A stretch of 64,000 bases of DNA from Icerya purchasi (lineage: Eukaryota; Arthropoda; Insecta; Hemiptera; Monophlebidae). The notes under the pieces are model-generated. The model worked only from the letters and a program-made list of their open reading frames with translations. It made no database searches and was not told where the DNA came from. The first letter of the stretch is position 1. Every line of letters starts with the position of its first letter. The stretch lies in contig CM077115.1 in the NCBI GenBank assembly GCA_039619475.1, positions 558,712,374-558,776,373 of the forward strand, read 5' to 3'. This document shows positions 52,201-60,383 of the stretch, one piece after another. A program made the position numbers and the translations under genes.

Positions 52201-55200
52201 AGGAAAAAATATTGTTCAGCGGTATTTCTCTCAAGCGTTTGCGTGTCACGAAGGGAAGTTGTCAGAACTTAGTAATTATTTACCAGTTAATTACATTTAT
52301 CCATACCTTGCAAATAGGAAGTTTCGTGTTGTAAATGAAGAGACAAAATCTAAATTTTATGAGATACGAGCAGGTGTGCCCTAAGGAAGTATTCTTTGTC
52401 CTCTACTCTGTACCTTTTTTAGTACAACTTTCGTCCTGTTTTCCGATGATAGTTCAGTTTCTTTGTGGTAGGCAACATGCAAATCGAAGCAAATGCTGTT
52501 TCAATGGACCAGGAAGTGGAAGGTTAAATTAAATGAGCCAAAATTGAATCATGTGATTCATATTTTACGTCCAGCGGTTCGTCTTGGTGTATACATTAAC
52601 AACATCAATAATTTAGACAAAATACCATTAGGCATCCACTTGAATAATTTCGTTTAACTTTCGCATGTCGAAACGAAAAAAAACAAAACAAAAACACATA
52701 GACACAAAGGTTGGACAACTATGCTGGAATATAGGGCAACATTCCAAGCTGAGTATATACCGCAAGTGTCTAATCTGTGAAGTTGTCATCGAACCCATTG
52801 GCACTTGACGAATTATGAGGATGCGCTAATACCAGAAAAATTATTCACGAAGCTCAAAATAAAGTCATAAGACTGACGAAAAATGCAAGCTGATTTCAAA
52901 TGAACGAAAACTGCGTCGGGATTTAAATCTGAAATGCATGATCATTTTATCTGGGAGTTCGCAAAGGTATACTATCAACGACTGCGCGAACACGGGAATG
53001 CAAGAATCCAACAGCTACTGGGAGATGATCTTAAATTACGAAGGCTTAAATGCTGTAAAGATCTCATGTAAATTGTTATATTACGTACTTGGTTATAATC
53101 AATGTAAAACTAACCGTTGGGCTAAGTTTTGACACTGGGTTATTTTTACATTTGGTTATATTTATTACTTATTTAACATTGATTTTAAGATTGTTAATAA
53201 TCACACGGACCTGTTAAAAAAAAAAAAATACTTTATCGTAATTGGCCTTCAGTAGCTTTCTCCGCACACTAATTCAACCGTTAACCGGATGAATCTGCTT
53301 GAGCGGTGAAGCCTTTTCGGCATGCTTAATTTACACCATGTATTATTTTCAGTCGAAGGTCCTATCTGGGTTACCGCTTTTTAATCAAACGTCTTCCTAT
53401 TTCTTCTTCTTCCCTTGTTAATTCCTATTCTTATATCCACCGCAACTGGCGATTTGCCACCAACAAAACGCCAATACTATCTCTCATTTCCACCCGACTC
53501 TCTCAGTTTTCTCCTTATATTTATTCATACGACAAGTTGCCATACTTTTCTTCCAATTTTTCCACACACCTACATCCTATTAATTGTTTATTCTTAACTT
53601 TCCCCTACCAAACCTCTCCTTCATCATGTTGTCCAATCAGAATTCTTAAATACCGTTGGCTCTTTTTTCCCTAATCATTTTGCGATCTTTACTGACGGTT
53701 CCAAAGGACCCAATGGAGTTGGCTCGGCCTTCTTTTGTCCTTCCTCAAATTATTTCGAAACCTTCAAACTTCCTTCCTTTTGTTCAGTGTTCTATGCCGA
53801 GTCTACTGCCATCCTGCGTGCCGTCCTTTTTGTTGCTTCTTCCCTAGTTTTGCACGAAGTCCTTATTATATCAGATTCCCACAGTGTCCTTCAAGCCATC
53901 TCCTCTTCTTTTCTTTCTTCCTCTGTTGATTACATAATCCTTCTCATACGCTCTCTTATTCACAACATTTTCCTTTCTCATTCTATCCAAATTGACCTAC
54001 TGTGGATTCCTGGCCACTCTGGAATCGAGGGTAACACTAGCTCGTTCATCCTCTTCTACCGGTGAATTCCTCAGCGTCTTTTCATCTCATAATATTAATC
54101 TTCTCTCCACTTCAGCTCATTCCAAACTATGGTTAAATTCATATTCCTCCTCATTCTCAAATCCGGATTCCTTCTATCGCTTTATCCAGCCTAATCTACC
54201 GTCTTATCCATGGTTTTTCAATTTTCCCTCTATGCGGCGTTCAACTCGCTCTGCAATCTGTCGCCTACGCTTTGGGCACAGTTTGCTTCCTGCTTCCCTA
54301 TTTCGCTCTTCTCTAGTCCCCTCTCCTCATTGTCCCCTACACCCTTCCTCTCACAATTTTATAGATGACGCTAATCACATATTGTTTGAGTGCACCTTTA
54401 TCGCTTCCGAACGTTCTTCCTTTTGCTCTTCTCTTTTGTCAATTGGTCTTCCAACTCCGTATTGTGCATCTTTTGTCCTCTCCTTGCCATCACCCTCGGT
54501 CATTCCAGCACTTGAGTCTTTCCTATCTTCCATATCTGATCGCATAAACATCTGATTCCGCTTCTCATTCTTCCCCCTCTTCTTGGGCCAATGTCTTTAT
54601 GACGACCCCCCCCCCAAAAAAAAAAACAAAAAAAAACACTTATTTGTATAGCACAGTGTATTTACATGTTTCTATAAACTCGTTTTTTTATTCTTTCTTC
54701 ACTGTTATTACAGACTGCTTCACATACAATTTGGTCGGTGAAGGAACTATATTTTTCATCTCGTCCCCTTCCAATATGTAAGTACGTCTTGCAGGGAACT
54801 ATTGCGCACACCGCCTTTATTTCGTTTTGTTTAAGCTACACATTCATTTGCAGACATCATTCCTTTTTTGGGCACAGTAGTTTCCTGTACTTCGAACATA
54901 CATATTATAATAAATATATTTCCCCATCTATAATTTTGGAATTGGGGTCTACGAAAAAAAAAAAAAAAATCGGCCTGAAGTAAGATAGAGATAAAATGTT
55001 AACAGTTGCAATACCATCTTCGTGATCATATACGTATTTAGACGTGCATGACTGAAATATATTTGCCGCTTTGAAAATGTAGTTGTTAATATTTTTTTGG
55101 CGGACATTATTTTCGTAATAATTATAGAACGGTAATTTTGCTTCGAAATTACTTGCGATGAATACTATTGGTAGCGTTATAAAATTCCTCGTATAATATT

Positions 55201-57241
55201 ATTCGGTACGATGATAAAATATGAAGACGCTTATTTGGCATATTTATGCAACATGTATACTACGCTGAATTACGAGAATACACACTTTGGATCATTGACG
55301 TCTGTAATTTTTTTCAATAGTTTATACTGGATTTATTTAAAATATATATTAAATATAATATCGCTGCTTTTTTTAAGAAACGTTACAAAAAAATTAAGTA
55401 TCAGACTGGAGACATCGTTTTTCTCCTTTTAAAAATCGAATCGGCAGTTCAAAGAAGGTATAAATGTACTTTAATCGTTAAATGCCGATGTTGGCCGAGT
55501 CAAAAACGAATTGTTCGGCGGACAATTTTTGTTCTATAATGAAAATGGTTTTTGAAAAATAATAATCCTTCTGGTAGCACTGAAAATTCGTATTTCCGTT
55601 ATATGTATTTCACGTTTTTTTTAGCACTCCGCGAAATACGCGTTCTAAACGCAGTTTCGCATTATTTTATTAACCGACTTCAAAAAAGGCGGAACTATTC
55701 AATTCGACTGTATTTTTTTTTTTATTTTTTTATGTGTGTTACCTCAGAATTTTCTTCTAGGTGAACCGATTTTGATGATTCTTCTTTTATTTGAAAGGTG
55801 GTGTTCCCCACATGGTCCCATTTAAATTTGATCTAGATCTGACCGGTAGTTTTTGAGTTATACTTAATAATGCGGGAGATTGAAGCTTTTTGGATGCTAT
55901 TCATTCATGATTGTTTTCACCGTCGGGTTAGATTTATTCACTTCAAAAAACTATAAATTTGCCAAATTACCATGGAAATGTAGCTTTTGATGTTTTCACA
56001 CCGTGGAAATATCTGTTCTTATTAAAATGTTTTAATTTAATTGAATAAAAATGCACTAAAAAGTAAAAAATGAAATGCTTTTTTACAAAAAATAAATACC
56101 TACTTCAAGGTTTATTATAAAAATTTAAAAATGCACTAGAAAGTGAAAAATAATTACTCCCGATAAAAAAAATATTTATCAGAGTGATATACCCTTAAGG
56201 GTGATATCGTAATTTTTTTACAAAATTAATACTTATTAGAGTCGGCATCAAATTCATATTAAAAGAATAATTAAAAACTGCATTAAATGTTCACTAAATT
56301 GTTCCTAGATATGGTAACATGAATTTGATGTCGACTCTAATTAAGGTATCAGTGTTGTATAAGAATTACGATATCACCCTTAAGGTATTATATCACTCTG
56401 ATATATATTTTTTATCGGGAGTAATTATTTTTCACTTTTTAGTAGTGCATTTTTAAATTTTTATAATAAACCTTCAAGTATCGGTATTTACTTTTTTGTA
56501 AAAAAGCATTTTTATTAAATCGACTTTTTTCTCGTTAGCCAGATTATATTCGAGTTTGTGCCACTATCGGTTGTTCTTTAAAGTAACGGCGAGCGATATA
56601 TACACGCAATTTATCTTGGTCGTTACGGAGATATTAACGTATTAACCGGTGCTGACTTCGCGAGCATGCGAAAATGAAGAATAAATAAAAGCGAAACGAT
56701 GAGAACGGAAGAGAAACTGAAAATCGTATTGACCTTTAGTAGCCACTTTCAGGTTCAGAGGTAGAAGAGGAAAAACAGCGGTCCAACTAGTTTGCCGCGG
56801 TGATGGTAAAGTGCGTTTGACCGGATATGCAAGCGAAGAGTCCGGTTTATGATGCGTACAGGTAAATAGGAAATGGTGGAAATTACATAACGGCCATTAA
56901 CGGTACCGATTGGCGTAATAATAATTGCCGCTCTAGGGCATTAGGCCGTAGACTAGAGACGGGAAATAAAATCTCGCAGCTACCTATTAAGGACAATAGG
57001 GCGGCGAATAAATTAATTAGGGCTGGAAGTAATTAGAGTTTCGTAATTACCTCTTGAAAGAGCCACATACTGATCAGTACTTGCGCAAAGTTGTACACGA
57101 TTAAGATAGACCTCAATTCGAACGGCGGCCTGCTTTTCATGATGCGTGGTCCGACGTAGAGCACGAAAATAATGTAGCACATTAAGATGCTGGCCGGCAC
57201 GAACGGATTTCCAATTAGCCACCAATCGTTCGTTCTTGAAT
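31199..57241 (-). CDS. Elongation of very long chain fatty acids protein (ELOVL), last four coding exons
   Basis: Exons in minus-strand order: 57051-57241, 47816-47953, 35145-35387, 31199-31483. Internal junctions are GT-AG and phase 0, giving 284 residues to the stop; the first exon is missing and joins inside a codon for Asp. ELOVL proteins are ER membrane condensing enzymes that add malonyl-CoA units to long acyl-CoAs. Family motifs in order: RTNDWWLIGNP, KLTELLDTVFFVLRKK, FLHVYHHTVMP (the HxxHH box), NSFVHIIMYLYY and TTMQLLQF. Insects have many paralogues, so no specific symbol is given. Introns of 3.7, 12.4, 9.1 and more than 6.7 kb are filled with transposons. The tail is Asn-rich and ends KKYQ, a dilysine ER-retrieval form. 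Confidence 0.95.
31484..35144 (-). other. Last ELOVL intron
   Basis: 3.7 kb, AT-rich, with a 31-base T-run at 34391-34421 and an A-run at 31967-31980. Short open frames at 32599-32799 and 33736-33930 show no recognisable protein. No transposon coding remnant was identified. Confidence 0.5.
35145..35387 (-). CDS. ELOVL exon (histidine box)
   Basis: 243 nt, 81 codons, phase 0 to 0, acceptor TTACAG, donor GTAAGT. It encodes VFFVLRKKNNQITFLHVYHH, TVMPMISWGATKYYPGGHGT, INSFVHIIMYLYYGLAALGP and WWKKYITTMQL. The HVYHH box is the catalytic histidine cluster of the family. Open frames on the plus strand here are shadows. Confidence 0.97.
35700..35925 (-). repeat. Penelope-like terminal repeat fragment
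   Basis: At 35865-35925 it shares AATAAATGTTGCRAATAAAT with 11300-11345. On the minus strand it carries two motifs of the CTGARGA...GAAA kind: CTGAGGATGGCAATTACCTG with AAAA after it (about 35727-35750) and TGAAGACGGGCGTC (about 35833-35847). The paired motif spacing of about 100 bp resembles tandem repeats of Penelope ends. Confidence 0.45.
36748..37697. mobile_element. piggyBac-like element, internally deleted, with TTAA target duplications
   Basis: TTAA occurs directly outside both ends (36744-36747 and 37698-37701). The terminal inverted repeats are CCCTGCATAGAGCGTGGTC at the left and CCCCGCGTAGGGCGCGGCC (reverse complement) at the right; 14 of 19 positions match and all five differences are transitions. 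A subterminal motif GCGCGGTGAGC or a near match recurs at 36784, 37349 and 37503. The only coding remnant is the Cys-rich transposase C-terminus at 37081-37377, so at 950 bp it is a non-autonomous derivative. Confidence 0.88.
37081..37377 (-). pseudogene. piggyBac-like transposase, C-terminal Cys-rich domain only
   Basis: Up to 98 codons. The block RKTSRCCDYTVETGKRRLTN, then YSCEKCHRGICLSHTKLLCA and ACFPACSC, has paired cysteines spaced like the zinc-binding C-terminal domain of piggyBac transposases. The DDD catalytic core is absent. Its position between matching ends with TTAA duplications supports the assignment. Confidence 0.7.
37702..40683. other. ELOVL intron segment without genes
   Basis: AT-rich, with homopolymers at 37762-37774 and 37785-37806, a CA repeat at 39674-39690, a TA repeat at 40323-40354 and a second at 40604-40671. 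A small palindrome lies at 38630-38674. No protein was recognised in the open frame at 38254-38448. Confidence 0.5.
38630..38674. repeat. Short palindrome
   Basis: CCGTGAATTGGTAATTAAT is followed after 6 bases by its near-perfect inverted complement, forming a hairpin with about 18 paired positions. It may be a remnant of a small hairpin element. Confidence 0.6.
40684..41489 (-). pseudogene. I-type retrotransposon fragment (RNase H and C-terminal Cys region)
   Basis: Minus-strand blocks read FSTKSAHTLGFQKCVLLVIS, FLTSLVHLFIHYLFFFRSIE and IDLLRIPGHSGTVNNE (RNase H), and further on FECSTISYKQSSFYYTLFKL. They align block for block with the plus-strand copy at 53400-54640 (AESTAIL, IDLLWIPGHSGIEGN, LFECTFIASERSSF). 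Broken by stops and deletions. Confidence 0.8.
41490..42827. other. ELOVL intron segment
   Basis: No gene recognised. The open frames at 42299-42556 (plus) have no family signature that I know. Confidence 0.4.
42828..43072. mobile_element. Small MITE with 17-bp terminal inverted repeats
   Basis: TTACAACGTAATTCTTA at 42828-42844 is mirrored by its exact reverse complement at 43056-43072. The 245-bp unit is non-coding and internally contains repeats of GTAACGAAA. Target duplication is uncertain (TTAAT-like sequence on both sides). Superfamily unknown. Confidence 0.65.
43172..43226. repeat. TA microsatellite
   Basis: About 27 TA units. Similar tracts lie at 40323-40354, 40604-40671 and 45140-45166. 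Confidence 0.95.
43505..43672 (+). mobile_element. tRNA-derived SINE
   Basis: TGGCGTAGTTGACTAG (A-box-like, about 43529) is followed 34 bases later by GGTTCGAATCC (B box, about 43563), the internal RNA polymerase III promoter of tRNA genes. The T-arm pairs at four of five positions, but no matching acceptor stem exists upstream, so it is not a functional tRNA. A body of about 70 bp and an A-rich tail at 43645-43668 follow. Confidence 0.7.
43680..44475. mobile_element. Two retrotransposon 3' ends arranged tail-outward
   Basis: At 43680-43735 the minus strand ends TTGATGGCCAAATGG...GGGCCAGAAC plus poly-A. At 44404-44475 the plus strand ends CATGATGACCAAATGGCTTG...GCCAGGCCAT plus poly-A. The two tails are relatives in opposite orientation. 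The segment 43767-43965 is the second copy of the repeat at 4970-5165. No coding part was found within, so both are 3'UTR-level fragments of one non-LTR family. Confidence 0.6.
43767..43965 (+). repeat. Dispersed repeat, copy 2
   Basis: Partner of 4970-5165, with the same order of conserved blocks. It sits beside the minus-strand retrotransposon tail at 43680, so it is probably antisense 3'UTR of that family. Confidence 0.6.
44655..45060 (-). pseudogene. RNase H domain fragment of a non-LTR retrotransposon
   Basis: The minus strand reads KYCWIPSHRGIILNEVVDQT, then AKDAAWNGIIYPYIPSTDLS, and later STLPDRPWYYNISNVPNSL and MRRFETLYEA. WIPSHRGI--NE-VD--AK-AA is the C-terminal end of an RNase H domain. 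It is distinct in sequence from the IPGHSG copies nearby, so it is probably a second family. Truncated on both sides. Confidence 0.8.
45900..46740 (-). pseudogene. I-type retrotransposon fragment (RNase H end and C-terminal region)
   Basis: The minus strand reads HIDLLCIPGHSG (about 46410-46445), then AICRLRFGHNLLFSSLFRFS near 46150-46200. It aligns with IDLLWIPGHSG and AICRLRFGHSLLPASLFRSS of the copy at 53400-54640. The surrounding purine-rich plus strand is its complement. Frames are broken. Confidence 0.75.
47816..47953 (-). CDS. ELOVL exon (CQPVD to ELLDT)
   Basis: 138 nt, 46 codons, phase 0 to 0, acceptor TTATAG, donor GTAATA. It encodes ALDAAWLTRYSWKCQPVDFS, then ARGVYLYFLHKLTELLDT, the conserved K--E--DT block before the first histidine exon. 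Confidence 0.95.
48661..48699 (-). ncRNA. Hammerhead-ribozyme-like motif, Penelope type
   Basis: The minus strand contains CTCCCGTGATCATGAAG, then a loop and CTT, then CGAAACGCGTCGGG. CCCG and CGGG can form stem I, AAG and CTT stem II, GAAA is the conserved core, and CGCGTC gives a minimal stem III plus the TC cleavage site. This is the layout of minimal type I hammerheads in Penelope-like elements. The CTGATGA strand is imperfect (TGATCATGA), so this copy may be inactive. Confidence 0.5.
48790..52145 (-). pseudogene. RTE-type non-LTR retrotransposon, nearly full length but decayed
   Basis: On the sense strand of the ELOVL gene. In order from 52145 downward: a basic leader (EGKYAVVKYDKLIV-like), endonuclease blocks (GALNVKTV, FGLAEM, TVIQIYVPTS, ILDFNSKVG, KNEIDFVLNK), RT entry (LLIMAK, RILEQW, DMNNYRPIS), FVDFRKAFDSVDHDFLYTSL (about 49735), GVRQGDPLSPFLF (about 49575) and NLRFADDVTFIA (about 49455). 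Motif forms are those of the RTE clade, which lacks RNase H. Many frameshifts and stops. Confidence 0.88.
52150..53110 (+). pseudogene. Jockey-clade retrotransposon fragment (end of polymerase)
   Basis: Blocks: YLANRKFRVVNEETKSKFYE, AGVP-GSILCPLLCTFF, FSDDSS, then weak similarity and a tail EFAKVYYQRLREHGNARIQQ followed by LRRLKCCKDLM. Same layout as the Jockey fragment at 15640 but more diverged. A polymerase stop replaces the Gln of GVPQG. Confidence 0.7.
53400..54640 (+). pseudogene. I-type retrotransposon 3' end with poly-A
   Basis: Frames in order: FAIFTDGSKGPNGVGSAFF (RNase H start), AESTAILRAVLFVASSL, LIISDSHSVLQA, IDLLWIPGHSGIEGN, then after a frameshift a 187-codon open stretch with AICRLRFGHSLLP and CPLHPSSHNFIDDANHILFE followed by C, the C-terminal Cys/His motif of I-clade ORF2. 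It ends at a C-run and poly-A at 54607-54639, so the 3' end is intact while the 5' part is missing. Confidence 0.85.
55671..55866 (+). repeat. Widespread insect repeat starting ACCGACTTCAAAAAAGG
   Basis: Begins AACCGACTTCAAAAAAGGCG and continues with TTCGACTGTATTTT, TGTGTTACCTCAGAA, GTGAACCGATTTTGATGATT and TTTGAAAGGTGGTG. I recognise this as a family common in arthropod genomes, but I am not certain of its class. A possible start of another copy lies near 8865. Confidence 0.55.
56075..56510. mobile_element. Hairpin (foldback) MITE
   Basis: AATGCTTTTTTAC at the left is matched by its reverse complement at the right. The arms, each about 190-200 bp, share ACTCCCGATAAAAAA, ATCAGAGTGATATA and CCCTTAAGGGTGATATCG. 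The loop is about 50 bp. A CTCTAA/TTAGAG sequence and a GTCGACATCAAATTCAT-like stretch also pair near the loop. No coding capacity. Confidence 0.8.
57051..57241 (-). CDS. ELOVL exon (N-terminal part, DSRTNDW)
   Basis: 191 nt, acceptor TTGCAG, donor GTAATT. It encodes SRTNDWWLIGNPFVPAS, a membrane span, GPRIMKSRPPFELRSILIVY and VLISMWLFQE. The first codon is split, needing an upstream exon ending in G. The open frame continues upstream past the acceptor without family similarity. Confidence 0.95.
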
Positions 57242-58109
57242 CTGCAACAAAGCCGGTAGTAGCAGTAAACATTTCGATTAGCCTAATTCGATTCTTCCGA
57301 ATCAACAAAACGCACTGCGCCATATAAACGCGGCGACACAGAGCCCGCCCGAACAGTGTCGAAGGGTACGTCCTTCGGCACATTCCGGCAGATGTCAAGT
57401 TCGATCTTCTAATAAATTAACGAAATTAAAAATATACGCTAATTATTTCTGCATAATACACCGCTTAAAATAATAATAATTATTCTTTCGCTTTCTTTTT
57501 CTAGTATTTCTAATAGAACTTCTGAGCGGCGAATTAAAAAAACAATCAGATTGTAAAACATTCGTAGTATTTTTGAAAATATCGTCTTATACGTGTGTAA
57601 TTCTAACGAAACCGTGATGTGTCCGTTGCAATTAAGGTAAAATAATAAATAACGGAAAACATGCGTGAGAGAAAGAGAACGTGAGATCCTGTTGTCGGGC
57701 ATACGTGAACGCCTCTCTCGCGCAATGAGGCTGGAGGGCGCAACATCTTTTTGGTAAATTGGTTTGTTAGGGTTGGGGAAACAAAGGGAATCAAGGAAAG
57801 ATAGTGACAGCTGGAGTTTTACCTTCTCTCAGGTACTTAGTTTTCAGCTCCTTTCATAGTTCGCACGGACCTGTTGAAAAAGATACCCATTGTAAAAAAC
57901 GGTTACCCCTTGTCTTACTGTTCAGTTTTTTAATTTATCTCGAAGTTCGCCTATCGTTCCGAGTATCGCTGATAAGGAGACGTTTATTTACCTATCGCAA
58001 CTCTCGCCGATCCAAACTAGTCGAGTCCGACAATTTGCAAACCGACAACTGAGCATACGAATCACCGCCAACAAGAGGATATATAGAAATTCGAATCACG
58101 TGAAATTGT

Positions 58110-58500
58110 ACATTTGTATATAAGCATGTTATAACTTTATCTAATAAAATCAGGCAAATGATAACGGAACTTTATAAATTGGCTCTTTCAATACCATATG
58201 GTAGTCTGCGTGTATACTATAACGCTATAGTATTGTCTAGAATCATGTATGGGATATAGATTTGGGGGGAAGCAAAAATAACGATAATCAAAAAGATTAG
58301 TAGACAGAAAAAGAAATGCTTAAAAATAATATTACCTAATAAAGATCAGATTTAATATTAGCTGATGGAGAGAGAAAAATGAAATGTCTCCAAGGATGTA
58401 CTACTTTTATCACCGATTACTTGAATATAAGACCACAAGTATATCGATTGCTACAATGACAAGAAGTAGGACAACGAGGAGTAATAGGGAGGGTATATTT
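58110..58500 (+). pseudogene. Non-LTR reverse transcriptase fragment
   Basis: The plus strand reads NKIRQMITELYKLALSIPYG, then SLRVYYNAIVLSRIMYGI and IWGEAKITIIKKISRQKKKC. The pattern LR--YYA-V-SR--YGI--WG is the region just after the reverse transcriptase palm in Jockey- or R1-like elements. One stop is visible in YGI*IWG. Confidence 0.6.
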
Positions 58501-58904
58501 TATTTGACCGAGAGGCATAAATAGTAAGATTGATAATACTGATGAAATAGTTCTAATTAAGCTCCTATAACGGATTCTCCTCCTGAATGTGATAAAAGTA
58601 ACATGTGTGTTCGCGTTAGTTTTGCTCTTGCTACGGCCATCTGATAAGAAGAAACCAATGGTGAGATCGTTCTATTTTATTTTATCTTATCGTAACTGAT
58701 AGCGTCGGACTAACCATTATCGCACTGAACGTTTAGTTTAACAATCGTCGAGAGTCAGTTTAAATGTTATTAACGACAGTCGTGGGCTCTTCGCTTATCA
58801 CGTGTTTCTAATCTAGTGTTTTTTGTTCGTTTTTTTTTTTTTAATTGAATTCGAATTCGAATACTTTAACACCGATCTCGGCTAGCCACAGCCAGTACAG
58901 TAAA

Positions 58905-60320
58905 ATGTCTATTCGCCAGGATGATGGCACTCGTTCTGACTACAGACGAGACCCATCAATGTCTATAAAAAAATCTTACTCCAAAGTCGCATCCAATCTT
59001 CAATTCCCTACCAAAGACCAGTGTATAATTTTCCCATTCGTTGAAAATCTGCGCATTAATCAATATGTAATCTCTCTCGCCGAACACATAAACCCTTCCG
59101 ACATACTCTTTTGTTCACGCATGTCTCGCAACCGAGTAGGCATTTATCTAAAAAATAAAATAATCATCGACGAGTTTCTTAATAAATCAGGAGTGATAAA
59201 AATTGGTAACCGTAACCTAACAGCTAGACGTTATGTAAATCAAGATAAAAGAATAATCATCTCAAACGCACCCCCACATATTCCTCACGAAGTTATCGAA
59301 GAGCTCATCCATTCATTCAATGTTGAACTAACCTCCGGAATAAGTTTCTTACGCCTAGGAATATCGGGTAATGATTTAGCACATGTCCTCAGCTTTAGAA
59401 GGCAGGTTTACTTGAAACCTGAAAATGCTGAAAAATTGCCGAATACCGCTGTGTTGCAATACGATGGTGACCAATATCGGATTTTTCTCAATGATGACAC
59501 TGTTCGTTGTTTCAGTTGCAAAGAAGACGGACACACTTCAGCCAGCTGTCCATCCAACATAGAAATCGACGAAATCTCAAAAAAATATAATCATGGAAAT
59601 GGTATAATAGTAACTGAACTCGTAAATGAAGACTATTTAACAAACCAAACAGAAGAAATTCCCAAGTCAACAAATGATAATACAATCACGTTGAAAAGAG
59701 GTGCTCCTTCATCAAATGCAACTGATGACCTTGTTTTAGTTACTTGCGACAAAGATACCAACTCTTCAATTCTCACATCAATTACCCCACTTTTAAAAAA
59801 CCCTATACCGCCGTCATCTGATTCAAACCATAAACCTTCTATATCGAATTCAAAAGAGAACGCCTCCCAAGAAAAATCTACGAAACCTCCAAAAAAGAAA
59901 AAGAAAAGTGAAATAATACCAGACACCCCGATATCAACAAAACAGTTATTAAACTCAGCCCAGAGTAGTATTGACAATGGATTTAAGGCTGGAATCTTTC
60001 CATTATCCTCCACAAACTTCTCACTTCTGATGGACATGGTTAAAGGACATCAAGATCCCATTCCCCAAGTAAAAGAATTCACTGAAAACTTTGAAGGTGT
60101 TATAAAAATGCTTTCGGATACTTACAGCCTTCTAGAACATCGCTCAATAAAATCTCGTTTTACAAAATTGAAAGCTAAGTTAATTCAATTCACAACTACA
60201 CATGAAGATTTCCAAAACTTAGTCCTTATGGAACCAGATGAAAACAAAAAATTTCCATCGAATGAAAGCTATGCATCTGAAGAATTTTCAGATGATGCCG
60301 ACCATTTTTCGGATTTGTAA
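58905..60320 (+). CDS. ORF1 (Gag-like) protein of the I-type element
   Basis: 471 residues from the first ATG (58905, A at -3); an open frame extends 20 codons upstream without ATG. ORF1 proteins of I elements bind element RNA into particles. The middle reads IIISNAPPHIPHEVIEELIH and AHVLSFRRQVYLKP, then a CCHC zinc knuckle CFSCKEDGHTSASC (about residues 202-215 from this start). This organisation matches the Gag-like proteins of I/Nimb-type elements. A polar, Lys-rich tail includes KPPKKKKK, possibly a nuclear signal. The frame is intact. Confidence 0.9.
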   Translation: MSIRQDDGTRSDYRRDPSMSIKKSYSKVASNLQFPTKDQCIIFPFVENLRINQYVISLAEHINPSDILFCSRMSRNRVGIYLKNKIIIDEFLNKSGVIKIGNRNLTARRYVNQDKRIIISNAPPHIPHEVIEELIHSFNVELTSGISFLRLGISGNDLAHVLSFRRQVYLKPENAEKLPNTAVLQYDGDQYRIFLNDDTVRCFSCKEDGHTSASCPSNIEIDEISKKYNHGNGIIVTELVNEDYLTNQTEEIPKSTNDNTITLKRGAPSSNATDDLVLVTCDKDTNSSILTSITPLLKNPIPPSSDSNHKPSISNSKENASQEKSTKPPKKKKKSEIIPDTPISTKQLLNSAQSSIDNGFKAGIFPLSSTNFSLLMDMVKGHQDPIPQVKEFTENFEGVIKMLSDTYSLLEHRSIKSRFTKLKAKLIQFTTTHEDFQNLVLMEPDENKKFPSNESYASEEFSDDADHFSDL

Positions 60321-60383
60321 TACAAACAACCTTCCTTCTTACCTCCTTTTTTTTTTTTTTTTTTCTAATCAACTTTTAATATT

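Larger units (their letters stand above)
54641..57050 (-). other. ELOVL intron segment with repeats
   Basis: Contains the dispersed repeat at 55671-55866 and the hairpin element at 56075-56510. Otherwise AT-rich with no coding signal. Confidence 0.5.

Noticed and set aside
57242..58800. Search for the first ELOVL coding exon
   Set aside because: Minus-strand open frames here (for example 57439-57794) have no ELOVL-like N-terminus and no exon ending in G before a good donor in frame with DSRTNDW.
59633..60037. 134-codon minus-strand open frame
   Set aside because: Shadow of the ORF1 coding sequence of the I-type element.
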